DNA from: Bryobacterales bacterium | GTDB lineage: Bacteria; Acidobacteriota; Terriglobia; Bryobacterales; Bryobacteraceae | Assembly (NCBI GenBank): GCA_027450225.1 | Contig: DAIDJK010000100.1 | Location: 1-37,059 of the forward strand | DNA: 37,059 bases | Direction: 5' to 3' | Shown here: positions 9,048 to 18,801 of the stretch, in pieces | Layout: each line of letters starts with the position of its first letter | Position numbering within the stretch: the first letter of the stretch is position 1 | Notes under the pieces: model-generated | The model's input: the letters and a program-made list of their open reading frames with translations, nothing else | Told to the model about the DNA's origin: nothing | Database searches by the model: none | Program-made: the position numbers and the translations under genes

Positions 9048-9315
9048 GATTACCTCCTATGATGACGTATCGATTTATACGAAGTTAACACACTCACGGT
9101 TTCGGGACGGAACTAAAACTCCTGGTCCGGTGTGCTTTCGGACAGGTTCGACGGTTCACTGGGCAAGTTGCATTCCATTTTGGCGTCATGTTTAAGACCA
9201 ATGCTTAAGTCACTTCTTTTCTTTGGTTTGTACGGAGAGTCCCAGTACTCTGGAAGCGGTGAATACCTCGACCCAGGCAGGTACCTGGTAATTTCGCAAG
9301 CGTAATATCTTCCCT

Positions 9316-11958
9316 ATGTCGAGGCCTCCACTACCGGTAGTAATCCCGTTACTGGCGTTCACTCTTTATGGAGCGGAATATCACGCTCCAGCGGGCCAAC
9401 GGTATGCGGTTTCCGGAATGCGCGCCTCGATTCTCCCCGGGGGCAGGGTGCTGGAACCGGCGGGCGAGCAGATTCTGGTCGGCCCGGGTCCTTTCGGGCT
9501 CGCAGTGAGCGGGCGAGGGTCCATCGCGGTCGCGAATATCGGATATGAGCGATTCGGGGTGACGATCCTCGAGCCGGACAAAAAGGGCTGGCGGCAGCGG
9601 GACGTATGGGCGCGGACGCCGGGCAGCCACGCGCCGGAGCAGGCCGACCCGGACTGGAAGGGCGTTTTTTACGGCATCGCGTTCGCGGGCGAGCATTCGA
9701 TCTGGGTGTGTGAGGGCGACTCCGGCCGGGTAAGGATGGTCGATGCGGATTCCGGCGAAACGCGGAAGGTGGTGGACCTGAACTCGGGCGGCTGGCAACA
9801 CAGCTTCACGACGGACGTCGCCTGGGATGGGACGCGCAAACTGCTGTTCGTGCTCGATCAGGCCAATTTCCGGGTCGCGGTGATCGATGCGCGCCGCGGA
9901 CGCGTGGCCGGCTCGGCGGCGGTAGGGAGAATGCCCTTTTCGATCGCGCTCTCGCCGGATGGCATGACGGCGTATGTCGCCAACGCGGGGGTCTTCCGGT
10001 ATCAGCCGATCCCCGGGGTGACGCGGGAGAACGCGCTTACCAACGGCCTGCCCTTCCCCGCGTTCGGATTTCCGTCGCCGGAGAGCCTGCGGGGGGCGAA
10101 ACGGGCGACGGCGGCGGGAATGGTGGACGCGCCGGCGCTGGGCGATCCGAACACGCGGGAATCGAATTCGCTTTGCGTGCTGGACGTGAAGGACCCGGCG
10201 CATATGGACGTTACGGCGTGGATCCGGACGGGGACGCCGTTCGGTCCGGCTGCCGCCGGGGGAAGCGCGCCCGCGGGAGTGCTCGCGACCGCCGAGCGGG
10301 TCTTCGTTTCGAACGCGCACGACGATTCGATCAGCGTGATCGACGCACACACGAACAAATTGCTGAAGGAACTTTCGCTCGCGCTGCCGGGACTCGAAAA
10401 ACTGCGCGGCATTCTGCCGGCCGGCATGGCGTGGGACCCGGTGACGAAACGGCTTCTGGTGGCCGAGGCGGGCATCAACGCGGTTGCGGTGGTGGATGTG
10501 GACAAGCCAGCGATAGACGGCCTGATCCCAACCGGCTGGTTGCCAACACGCGTAGCCCTGGCGGGCGACCGCGTGTTCGTGACGAATGCGCGCGGCCAGG
10601 GGACGGGCCCGAACATGCGGCGGCCGCTGATGGAACTGGGTGAGACGCCATATCTGCACCGCGGCACGCTCTCCACGTTCGTGATGCCTGCGGACTCCGA
10701 GATGCCAAAACTGACCCAGACCGTATTGGAGGCCGGCGGACTGCTTCCCGACCCGGCGCGAAAGCCTGCCCCGTGGCCTGCCGGGATCAAATACGTGGTG
10801 CTGATCGTGAAAGAAAACCGGACGTTCGATGAAGTATTGGGGGACATAACCCGAGCGGCGAACGGCAAGGTGCAGGCCTTTCCGGATCTGGCGCGGTTCG
10901 CCGGTGAAGACGGCCGCGCCGACGGCCATAACCAGCAGTTCAGCCTGCAGCATGTGCCGGTAACGCCCAATCATCATGCGATCGCGAAACAGTGGGCGTT
11001 CAGCGACAATTTCTATGCCGATTCGGACGTAAGCGTGGACGGACACCACTGGCTGACGGGAGCGTATCCCGACCTGCTGACCGAAAGCGGGCTGCTGGCG
11101 GCATACGGTGGCCAGCGGAAGTTCGAGCTGACGGCGGAATCGCCCGGGCGGCTGCTGTTCGCGGGCTCGGATTCCTCAACGCATCCGGAGGAGCAGCCGG
11201 AAGCGGGCACGCTATGGCATCATCTGGCGCGCCACGGCGTCACGTTCCGCAATTTCGGGGAGGGATTCGAACTGGCGGGCGTGGCGGAGGACAAGGACGA
11301 AGAGCCGACCGGGGCGCGATTCCTGACGAATGTGCCGATGCCCGAACCGCTTTATGAAAACACATCCCGGGATTATCCGGGCTTCAACATGAATATTCCG
11401 GATCAGTATCGCGCGTCGCAGTTCATCGCGGAAATCAGGCGGCTGTATGAGAACGGCGGCAAACCTTTTCCGCGCTTCCTCTATATTCATCTGCCGGACG
11501 ACCATATGGCGCCGCCGAGGCCGGAGGATGGTTATCCCTATGGAGCTTCGTATGTGGAGGACAACGATCTGGCGCTGGGGCGGATTCTGGAGTTCCTCTC
11601 GCATACGCCGTGGTGGCGCGAGATGCAGGTGTTCGTGACCGAAGACGATGCGCAGGGCGGGCTGGATCATGTGGATGCGCATCGTACCGTGCTGCTGGCG
11701 GCGGGACCGTGGGTGAATCGCGATTACTGCTCCCATACGAATACGAGCTTTCCGGGACTGCTGAAGACGATCTTCGGGTTGCTGGGCCTGCCGCCGCTGA
11801 ATCTTTTCGACGCCACCGCGACAGACCTGAGAGATCTGTTCACCAACCAGCCCGACTACACGCCTTATGTGGCAAGAATGCCCGACAGGAAGGTGTTCGA
11901 TCCGGCCACCGTTAAGTTCGGGAAGGGGAAAAGCGTGCAGATGGACCAGCCGTTTTAG
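9316..11958 (+). CDS. Bifunctional YncE-like beta-propeller / phosphoesterase family protein
   Basis: N-terminal YVTN-like repeats; C-terminal phosphoesterase region (YVVLIVKENRTFDEVLGD, SDNFYADSDVSVDGHHWLTGAYPD, FVTEDDAQGGLDHVDAHRT). Confidence 0.85.
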   Translation: MSRPPLPVVIPLLAFTLYGAEYHAPAGQRYAVSGMRASILPGGRVLEPAGEQILVGPGPFGLAVSGRGSIAVANIGYERFGVTILEPDKKGWRQRDVWARTPGSHAPEQADPDWKGVFYGIAFAGEHSIWVCEGDSGRVRMVDADSGETRKVVDLNSGGWQHSFTTDVAWDGTRKLLFVLDQANFRVAVIDARRGRVAGSAAVGRMPFSIALSPDGMTAYVANAGVFRYQPIPGVTRENALTNGLPFPAFGFPSPESLRGAKRATAAGMVDAPALGDPNTRESNSLCVLDVKDPAHMDVTAWIRTGTPFGPAAAGGSAPAGVLATAERVFVSNAHDDSISVIDAHTNKLLKELSLALPGLEKLRGILPAGMAWDPVTKRLLVAEAGINAVAVVDVDKPAIDGLIPTGWLPTRVALAGDRVFVTNARGQGTGPNMRRPLMELGETPYLHRGTLSTFVMPADSEMPKLTQTVLEAGGLLPDPARKPAPWPAGIKYVVLIVKENRTFDEVLGDITRAANGKVQAFPDLARFAGEDGRADGHNQQFSLQHVPVTPNHHAIAKQWAFSDNFYADSDVSVDGHHWLTGAYPDLLTESGLLAAYGGQRKFELTAESPGRLLFAGSDSSTHPEEQPEAGTLWHHLARHGVTFRNFGEGFELAGVAEDKDEEPTGARFLTNVPMPEPLYENTSRDYPGFNMNIPDQYRASQFIAEIRRLYENGGKPFPRFLYIHLPDDHMAPPRPEDGYPYGASYVEDNDLALGRILEFLSHTPWWREMQVFVTEDDAQGGLDHVDAHRTVLLAAGPWVNRDYCSHTNTSFPGLLKTIFGLLGLPPLNLFDATATDLRDLFTNQPDYTPYVARMPDRKVFDPATVKFGKGKSVQMDQPF

Positions 11959-12098
11959 CTGGCCTCCTCTCAGCACGAAGGGTACGCAGCAATCTGCACA
12001 CGTACAGCCCGTACCACTCAAACGATCGAGTGAATTGCGCCTGCGGCAAAGCACCTGGAAAACAGACGCTGGTGGGACAATTCCAACAAGGCTTGCTT

Positions 12099-14339
12099 AT
12101 GGATCATAACGGCTTCATGCCCCACGGCTATTGCCTGCACTGGGACATTCCACTCATTCTGATCTACGTTATTACCGACGGACTTGTCGCGCTCTCGTAT
12201 TATTCGATCCCGGCTGCGCTGTTTCTGGTCGCGTTCAAGAAACGCCAGACTGTGCCGCTGCAGCCACTTCTGGTTCTGTTCGGACTCTTCATCGCGTTCT
12301 GCGGTGGCGGGCACGCGATCGATATCGTATCGCTCTGGAAGCCGATCTACTGGGTAAAGGGCATCTGGAACATCGGGACGGCGAGCACGTCGATGATCAC
12401 CGCCATTGTGCTGTTCCCAAAGGTGCTCGAATTCGTTCGCATGCCGGAAACAACGGCGCGGCTGGAGCGCGAGAGAGACGAACTGCAGGAAGAGCAGACG
12501 CTGCTTCGAGCCGTGCTCGATTCGACTTTGGAAGGCATTGTCCTTGCCGATGGCGGAGGCAGGACACTGCTTCACAACACGGCTGCATCGCGCATTCTCG
12601 GCGCGGACGCGGGAGTGGCGCCGCGCGTGGACTGGCCCGGACACAAGGCGGTGGATGAGGACGTGGCGCGGCTCCCGAACGGGCGCATCGTGGAACGTTT
12701 CACACGCGAAGTCCCGCGTTATGGGCAGCTTTACGTGCTGCGTGACATCACCGAGCGGCGCGCAGCGGAAGAGCAGCGTGTGCGGCTGGAACGAATCATC
12801 CAGACGATGACGCAGGGATTCGCGATCGTATCCGCGTCCGGCGGCGCGATCATGGCCACCAATCCGAGCTTTGACGAAATGCATGGCCGGCGCGCGGGCG
12901 AGTTGATTGGCCGAAGGTTCGAAACGCTGCTCGACGGATCACGCGAAGAGGCGGCCGTGGCGGCGAAAGAGATTGTTGCGCACGCCATCCAGGAAGGCGG
13001 CTGGGAAGGCGACATCCATTCGCGGCGCGCGGACGGAGCCGCCTTTATCGGCCACGCGCGCATCAATCTGCATGAGGATGGCGAGACGGAACTGCTGAGC
13101 GTGATCGAGGTGGACGTAACCGAGCAGAAGCGCCTCGAAGAAGAAGCGAAGCGCTTCCAGACGAAAATGCTGGAAACCGCGAAACTGGAAAGCGTAGGCG
13201 TGCTGGCGGGCGGGATTGCGCACGACTTCAACAACATCCTGACGGGCATTCTGGGCAGCGCCAGTCTCGTGTACGACCAGCTTTCGCCATCGAGTCCGCT
13301 GCGCGCGCGCGTGAACGACGTGGTGAAGGCGAGCGAGCGCGCCGCTGAACTGACCCGGCAACTGCTGGCGTATGCGGGAAAGGGCAGATTCCTGATCGAG
13401 AACGTGGAAGTGAGCGCGCTGGTACGGGAGATCGCGAGGCTGGTGCGGCTGACCATTCCCAAGAATGTGCAGGTGATGGTTCAACCTTCAAACGCGATCG
13501 AAATCGAAGGCGATCGCGGACAACTGCATCAGCTGATCATGAACCTGATCATCAACGGCGCGGAGGCGATCGGAGACGCGCGGCCGGGACAAGTCACCAT
13601 TACTACGGCGGAGGAGCGCCTGGACGCCGAGAGCATTCGTGCGCTGTTCGGGCACGAACCGCTGGAACCGGGCGACTACGTGGTGATCGAAGTGGCCGAC
13701 GATGGCTCCGGCATGAGCCGGGAGACAATTTCGCATATCTTCGAGCCTTTCTTCACGACCAAGTTCACGGGACGGGGACTCGGGCTTGCGGCGGCTCTGG
13801 GAATCGTGCGGGGACATCGCGGCGGGCTGAAGGTATATAGCGAACTGGGATTGGGAACAACGTTCCGCGTCTATCTGCCGGTTGCCGCTGCGGGCGCGCA
13901 ACATACGGCGCCGCCGCGCGAATCGAGGGCGAACGATCTCAATGGCGCAGGAACGGTACTGATCGTGGACGATGAGGAAGCGGTCCGAAGCACTGCTCGA
14001 AACACGCTTGAATTCTACGGTTATCGCGTGCTCGAAGCAGAAAACGGGAGGCGCGGCGTAGAGTTGTTTTCCGAGAACCGCGGCCGAGTGTCTATGATCC
14101 TACTGGACCTGACTATGCCTGTGATGGGCGGAGAAGAAGCGCTGCGCCGGATTCGCGAAATCGATCCGCGCATTCCGGTTGTGCTGTCGAGCGGATTCAA
14201 CGAAAGCGAAGCGCTGCGGCGATTCGAAACGGCCAGCCTGGCCGGCTTTCTGCAAAAGCCTTACACGTCTTCGAAGCTGGCGGAAAAAGTACGCGACGCG
14301 ATGCCAAGGCCTTCACGCACCGGACCGCAGCCGGTCTGA
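12099..14339 (+). CDS. Hybrid histidine kinase: ETR1-like ethylene-binding domain, PAS domains, HisKA, HATPase, receiver
   Basis: TDGLVALSYYSIP and FIAFCGGGHAIDIVSLW match ETR1 SDFFIAIAYFSIP and FIVLCGATHLINLW; AGGIAHDFNNIL H-box; NLIINGAEAI; GRGLGLAAALGIV; receiver VLIVDDEEAVR/LLDLTMP. ATG 12099 preferred over ORF start 12030. Confidence 0.88.
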   Translation: MDHNGFMPHGYCLHWDIPLILIYVITDGLVALSYYSIPAALFLVAFKKRQTVPLQPLLVLFGLFIAFCGGGHAIDIVSLWKPIYWVKGIWNIGTASTSMITAIVLFPKVLEFVRMPETTARLERERDELQEEQTLLRAVLDSTLEGIVLADGGGRTLLHNTAASRILGADAGVAPRVDWPGHKAVDEDVARLPNGRIVERFTREVPRYGQLYVLRDITERRAAEEQRVRLERIIQTMTQGFAIVSASGGAIMATNPSFDEMHGRRAGELIGRRFETLLDGSREEAAVAAKEIVAHAIQEGGWEGDIHSRRADGAAFIGHARINLHEDGETELLSVIEVDVTEQKRLEEEAKRFQTKMLETAKLESVGVLAGGIAHDFNNILTGILGSASLVYDQLSPSSPLRARVNDVVKASERAAELTRQLLAYAGKGRFLIENVEVSALVREIARLVRLTIPKNVQVMVQPSNAIEIEGDRGQLHQLIMNLIINGAEAIGDARPGQVTITTAEERLDAESIRALFGHEPLEPGDYVVIEVADDGSGMSRETISHIFEPFFTTKFTGRGLGLAAALGIVRGHRGGLKVYSELGLGTTFRVYLPVAAAGAQHTAPPRESRANDLNGAGTVLIVDDEEAVRSTARNTLEFYGYRVLEAENGRRGVELFSENRGRVSMILLDLTMPVMGGEEALRRIREIDPRIPVVLSSGFNESEALRRFETASLAGFLQKPYTSSKLAEKVRDAMPRPSRTGPQPV

Positions 14340-14358
14340 GGCCGCCGGTTTGGAATGG

Positions 14359-17300
14359 CTAATTCGCCAGAACTTCGAAGCTGTCGCCGCCGCAGATGCG
14401 GACGAGTTCGGACTTGAATTCCTTGTCGGGACGCACCTTCGAAGGCACGTCAAGAATAACCGAGAAATCCCTGGAAGATTCAATGCGGAGGCGAACCTGC
14501 GTTTCGCCAGGTTTGCGGTCGAACAGGCTCCGCAGTTCGGAAGCGCGGTCGCCGCCGTTGCGCCCGACGAAGACCTTGATGCTGATAAGGCTGGGCAGAT
14601 TCACGCGTACGACGTCGAGCGGCGTAATCTCCTGAACGGAGACTTTGGTGGGGTTGCCTTCTTCAGGGAGCGCCGTGCCGCGAATGAGAACGGCTTTGTC
14701 CTCTTCGAGCGATGAGGCGAGACGTTCGTATTGCGTGGTAAAGACCATGCCGTCTATGCTGCCGCTGCGGTCTTCGATCTGAAAAGACGCCCAGGGCTTG
14801 CCTTCGCGATTTCGACGCCTCTGAATGCCGCTGATAACGCCGCAGAGCGCCACCTCGGCGCCCTTTTCGAGGCCTTCGAGCCTGCTCGAATCGTGTGTGG
14901 CGACCTCGCAGATCTTGTCCTCGTAGCTATCGAGCGGATGGCCGGTAACGTAAAAGCCGAGCATCTCCTTTTCGCCCTGGAGCTTTTCACGGAGCGTCCA
15001 GTCACTGGCCTTGGGAAGAGTGGGTTCGGGGTGCTCGCCGGCAGCCATGCCGAACAGACCGCCCTGGCCCGAAATAAGGTCGTTCTGCGCGCGCGCGCCT
15101 GCCTCCATGGCGCCATCGAGCGCGAGCAGAAGCTGCGCGCGAGTGCCTTCGAGCGAATCCATGGCGCCCGCGCGCACCAGGCTTTCCATCACCCGGCGAT
15201 TGATGGAACCGAGATCGGCGTGTTCGCAGAAATGATAAATCGACCGGAAGCGGCCGACTTCATTTCGAGCTTTGATGATGGCTTCCACCGCATTCTGGCC
15301 GACGTTCTTGACGGCGCCGAGACCGAAGCGAATGGCGTCGCCCTTGTCGTCACGGACCGGCGTGAAGTTCCACGCGCTGGCGTTCACATCGGGCGGCAGC
15401 ACGCGAATACTCATATCGCGGCATTCGTTGATGTACTTGACTACTTTCGCGACATTGCCGGTTTCCGACGTGAGCAGCGCGGCCATGAAATCGACCGGGT
15501 AATGGGCCTTGAGATAAGCCGTGACGAAGGCGAGATAGGCGTAAGCGGCGGAATGCGACTTATTGAAGCCGTAACCCGCAAACTGTTCCATCAGATCGAA
15601 TATCTTTTCGACCCTCTTCTGCGGGAAGTTGCGCGCAAGCGCTCCTTTGACGAATCGCTCGCGCTGCTTCGCCATTTCCTCCGCCTTCTTCTTGCCCATG
15701 GCGCGGCGGAGCAGGTCCGCGTCGCCGAGCGAATAGCCCGCGATGCGGCTCGAGATCTGCATCACCTGCTCCTGGTAGAGGATCACGCCGTAGGTTTCCT
15801 CGAGCAGTTCGCGAAGCTCGGGCAGGTCGTAAACGATGGCTTTGCGGCCGTGCTTGCGCTCGATGAAGTCGTCGAGCATGCCGCCCTGAATCGGCCCCGG
15901 GCGGTAGAGAGCATTGAGCGCGGTGAGGTCTTCAATGCGGCTCGGCTGGTAGCGGCGAAGAATATCGCGCATTCCGCCGGATTCGAACTGGAAAACTCCG
16001 CTCGTGTACCCCTTGCAGAAGATTTCGTAGGCGGCGGGATCGTCCAGCGGGAGTTCTTCGAGTACGAGCCGCTTCGCGTGGCGCTTCTCGATAAGATTCA
16101 GCGCATCGTCGATCAGCGTAAGGGTGGTGAGACCGAGGAAGTCCATCTTGAGAAGCTGCAGCTTCTCGAGACCGGACATATCGTACTGGGTGACGATTTC
16201 CTCCCGGTTCGTGCGGGAAAGCGGCACGAGACTCTTCAGCGGCTCAGGCGAGATGACAACGCCGGCCGCGTGCACAGATGAATTGCGCGCCAGGCCTTCC
16301 AGACGCAGCGCGACATCGAGCACTTCTTTCACGCGTGGATCCTTGCGGGAAAGTTCGTCAAACCCGGGTTCGGCGGCGATGGCGTCCTTCAGCTTGATAT
16401 TGAGAACGTTCGGCACCAGCTTGGTAATACGATCCACATCGCCGAAGCTCATATCGAGCACGCGGCCCACGTCCTTGATCGCCGCTTTTGCTCCAAGCGT
16501 ATTGAACGTGATGATCTGGGCGACCTGCTCACGCCCATATTTCTCGGTGACGTACTGAATCACTTCGCCGCGGCGGTTCATGCAGAAATCGACGTCGATA
16601 TCCGGCATGCTGACGCGTTCGGGATTGAGGAAGCGCTCGAAGAGCAGGCCGTACTGAAGCGGGTCGATGTCGGTGATGGACATTGCATAGCCGACCAGAC
16701 TTCCGGCGGCCGAACCACGGCCAGGGCCGACAGGGATGCCTTTCGATTTGGCGAAACGGATGAAGTCCCAGACGATGAGGAAATAGCCGGAGAACTTCAT
16801 CTTCTGGATCATCTCGATTTCGCGGTCGAGGCGCTCCACATAATCGGCAAGGTCGTGCTTGAGGTGGCCCGATGCCCTCAGGGCTTCGAGGCGTGGACGC
16901 CGTTTCTCGAAACCCTGACGAGCCACGTAGGCGAAGTAAGAGTCCGTGGTGTGCTCGGCCGGAATATCGAAACGCGGGAAAGGGTCCTTGATCTTGTCGA
17001 GTCTGACTTCGCAGCGCTGCGCGATCTCCCAGGGCCGATTGACGGCGTCTTCGAGTTCGCCGAACAGCGCCATCATTTCATCGCGCGTCTTGAGATAGAA
17101 CTCCGGATGATCCCAGTGCATGCGGTTGGGATCGCTCATGGTCTTGCCCGTCTGGATGCACATCAGGATCTCGTGGGCGCGGGCGTCTTCGCGGCGGAGA
17201 TAGTGGGAGTCGTTGGTGGCGACGAGTGGGATGCCGGTTTCGATCGAAAGCCGGTTTACCTGCGGCGTCAGTCTCTTGTCCTGCTCGAGACCGTGATCCT

Positions 17301-17826
17301 GAACTTCGAGGAAGAAATTATCTTTGCCAAAGATCTCACGATAGGAATAGGCGAGGCGTCTGGCGTCTTCGTACTTGTCGGCCAGTATGGTCTCGTTGAG
17401 ATCGCCGCGGAGACAGGCGGAAAGGCAGATGAGGCCTTTCGAATGCTGCGCCAGCAGATCCTTGTCGATGCGCGGCTTGTAATAGAAGCCTTCGAGAAAG
17501 GCCGTCGAGACCAGATTGATGAGGTTGCGGTAGCCGTCCTGGTTTTCGCAGAGCAGGACGAGGTGGTTGTAGCGGTCGGTATCCGAACGCGTACGCATGC
17601 CCTGCCGGGAAACGTAGACCTCACAGCCGATGACGGGTCGAATGCCTGCGGCTTTGGCGGAATTGTAAAACTGGACGGCGCCAAACAGATTGCCGTGGTC
17701 AGTCATGCCGACGGCGGGCATGTTCTGCGCCGCGGCGATTTTCATAAGCTGGTCGATCTCGCAGGCGCCATCGAGCAGCGAATAGTCGGTGTGGTTGTGG
17801 AGGTGTACGAACGGAATTTCGGCCAT
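14359..17826 (-). CDS. dnaE: DNA polymerase III subunit alpha
   Basis: MAEIPFVHLHNHTDYSLLDGA PHP domain; PGRGSAAGSLVGYAMSITDIDPL; MPDIDVDFC; NKSHSAAYA; OB-fold tail. ORF extension to 17913 is upstream of the real ATG. Confidence 0.97.
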   Translation of the reverse strand: MAEIPFVHLHNHTDYSLLDGACEIDQLMKIAAAQNMPAVGMTDHGNLFGAVQFYNSAKAAGIRPVIGCEVYVSRQGMRTRSDTDRYNHLVLLCENQDGYRNLINLVSTAFLEGFYYKPRIDKDLLAQHSKGLICLSACLRGDLNETILADKYEDARRLAYSYREIFGKDNFFLEVQDHGLEQDKRLTPQVNRLSIETGIPLVATNDSHYLRREDARAHEILMCIQTGKTMSDPNRMHWDHPEFYLKTRDEMMALFGELEDAVNRPWEIAQRCEVRLDKIKDPFPRFDIPAEHTTDSYFAYVARQGFEKRRPRLEALRASGHLKHDLADYVERLDREIEMIQKMKFSGYFLIVWDFIRFAKSKGIPVGPGRGSAAGSLVGYAMSITDIDPLQYGLLFERFLNPERVSMPDIDVDFCMNRRGEVIQYVTEKYGREQVAQIITFNTLGAKAAIKDVGRVLDMSFGDVDRITKLVPNVLNIKLKDAIAAEPGFDELSRKDPRVKEVLDVALRLEGLARNSSVHAAGVVISPEPLKSLVPLSRTNREEIVTQYDMSGLEKLQLLKMDFLGLTTLTLIDDALNLIEKRHAKRLVLEELPLDDPAAYEIFCKGYTSGVFQFESGGMRDILRRYQPSRIEDLTALNALYRPGPIQGGMLDDFIERKHGRKAIVYDLPELRELLEETYGVILYQEQVMQISSRIAGYSLGDADLLRRAMGKKKAEEMAKQRERFVKGALARNFPQKRVEKIFDLMEQFAGYGFNKSHSAAYAYLAFVTAYLKAHYPVDFMAALLTSETGNVAKVVKYINECRDMSIRVLPPDVNASAWNFTPVRDDKGDAIRFGLGAVKNVGQNAVEAIIKARNEVGRFRSIYHFCEHADLGSINRRVMESLVRAGAMDSLEGTRAQLLLALDGAMEAGARAQNDLISGQGGLFGMAAGEHPEPTLPKASDWTLREKLQGEKEMLGFYVTGHPLDSYEDKICEVATHDSSRLEGLEKGAEVALCGVISGIQRRRNREGKPWASFQIEDRSGSIDGMVFTTQYERLASSLEEDKAVLIRGTALPEEGNPTKVSVQEITPLDVVRVNLPSLISIKVFVGRNGGDRASELRSLFDRKPGETQVRLRIESSRDFSVILDVPSKVRPDKEFKSELVRICGGDSFEVLAN

Positions 17827-17911
17827 AGTACGGGCGCGCCGCGTATTGACGCAGCGCTGGTCGGGGGAGAACTTTATTTTATCGAAGCGAACGAGAAACG
17901 GGGGAGACAAC

Positions 17912-17944
17912 AAAAAAAGCCGGAAGGCCTTGCGGCCTCCCGGC
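17912..17944 (-). terminator. Strong intrinsic terminator of the TonB/ExbBD/TPR operon
   Basis: Minus strand reads GCCGGGAGGCC-GCAA-GGCCTTCCGGC-TTTTTTT: 11-bp stem (one G-U), GNRA loop, 7 T. Confidence 0.93.
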
Positions 17945-17970
17945 GGATCAGGTGTTGGAGAATGGAAAAG

Positions 17971-18801
17971 CTACTCTTCTTTGGCGTTCGGATTGGCAGC
18001 CTTGCGTGCCGCCTTCATCTTGATCGTGTCCAGGTTCTTCTGCACCCAGCTGTCCGCTTCCTTGATGTCGGACTGGTATTGTTCCTTGCTGTCGTCCAGA
18101 TCGGCGCGATAACGTATCAGCAAGTTGGCGTAGGCCATGGCGTTCTCATATTCGGGATCGATCTGAAGAGCTTTCTTTTCATCGTCGATACCATCCGTGA
18201 GAGGCTGCCAAAATTTCGCTTTCAACTGCTCGCGAACCTTGGGATCCTTCAGCGGACCAGGATCTTCCGGCTTCATCCCGAGCTGATTGCGCGCTTCGCG
18301 GTCCGGCTGGATGAAATCCGTCCAAGCGATAACGCCCAGCGTGTAATAGGCTTCCTTGTTCTTCGGGTCAAGCTGAATGACTTTGTGCTCCCAGTTGGCC
18401 GCGTTGGGGAAGTCCTTTTGCTGATAATAGAGATTCGCGATCGACTGGGTCGCCAGCAGCTTATATTGCGGGTCCGGGTTGCTCGAGAGAACCGTCTCGA
18501 ACTCTTTCATGGCCGCGTCCGCGAACTTCTTGTTGTCCGGCGTATCGCTTCCCGGCACGTACTGCTGCACGTACGCGGTCGCGAGATAGACTCGCGCAGC
18601 CGGCAAATCCGGATCCTGGTCGATGGCGGTCTTGAAGTGGTCCGCCGCCTGAGAGTAGTTCCCGGCCTTGAAGGCGATGACACCCTGGTTGAGGTTGTCA
18701 CGAGCCTTCAGCTTGTTGCAGCCGGTAGCCAGGACGGCGGCGCCGATCACGCCGCCGGCGAGGAGAATCGTTCGAATGTGGCGCATCGAATTCGCCCCCA
18801 T
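17971..18801 (-). CDS. TPR-repeat lipoprotein
   Basis: MRHIRTILLAGGVIGAAVLATGC lipobox; TPR pattern NLNQGVIAFKAGNYSQAADHFKTAIDQDPDLP. Start overlaps the upstream stop (TAATG). Confidence 0.85.
   Translation of the reverse strand: MGANSMRHIRTILLAGGVIGAAVLATGCNKLKARDNLNQGVIAFKAGNYSQAADHFKTAIDQDPDLPAARVYLATAYVQQYVPGSDTPDNKKFADAAMKEFETVLSSNPDPQYKLLATQSIANLYYQQKDFPNAANWEHKVIQLDPKNKEAYYTLGVIAWTDFIQPDREARNQLGMKPEDPGPLKDPKVREQLKAKFWQPLTDGIDDEKKALQIDPEYENAMAYANLLIRYRADLDDSKEQYQSDIKEADSWVQKNLDTIKMKAARKAANPNAKEE

Noticed and set aside
9076-9087. TATACGAAGTTA, matching 12 of 13 bases of a loxP arm
   Set aside because: The opposite arm at the 8-bp spacer distance is absent (only a half-site), no recombinase nearby; taken as coincidence.
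9349-11049. 566-aa minus-strand ORF opposite the phosphoesterase
   Set aside because: Same GC-driven antisense artefact; the plus-strand protein has clear family motifs.
14731-16281. 516-aa plus-strand ORF opposite dnaE
   Set aside because: Antisense of a certain gene; no independent motifs or ribosome site.
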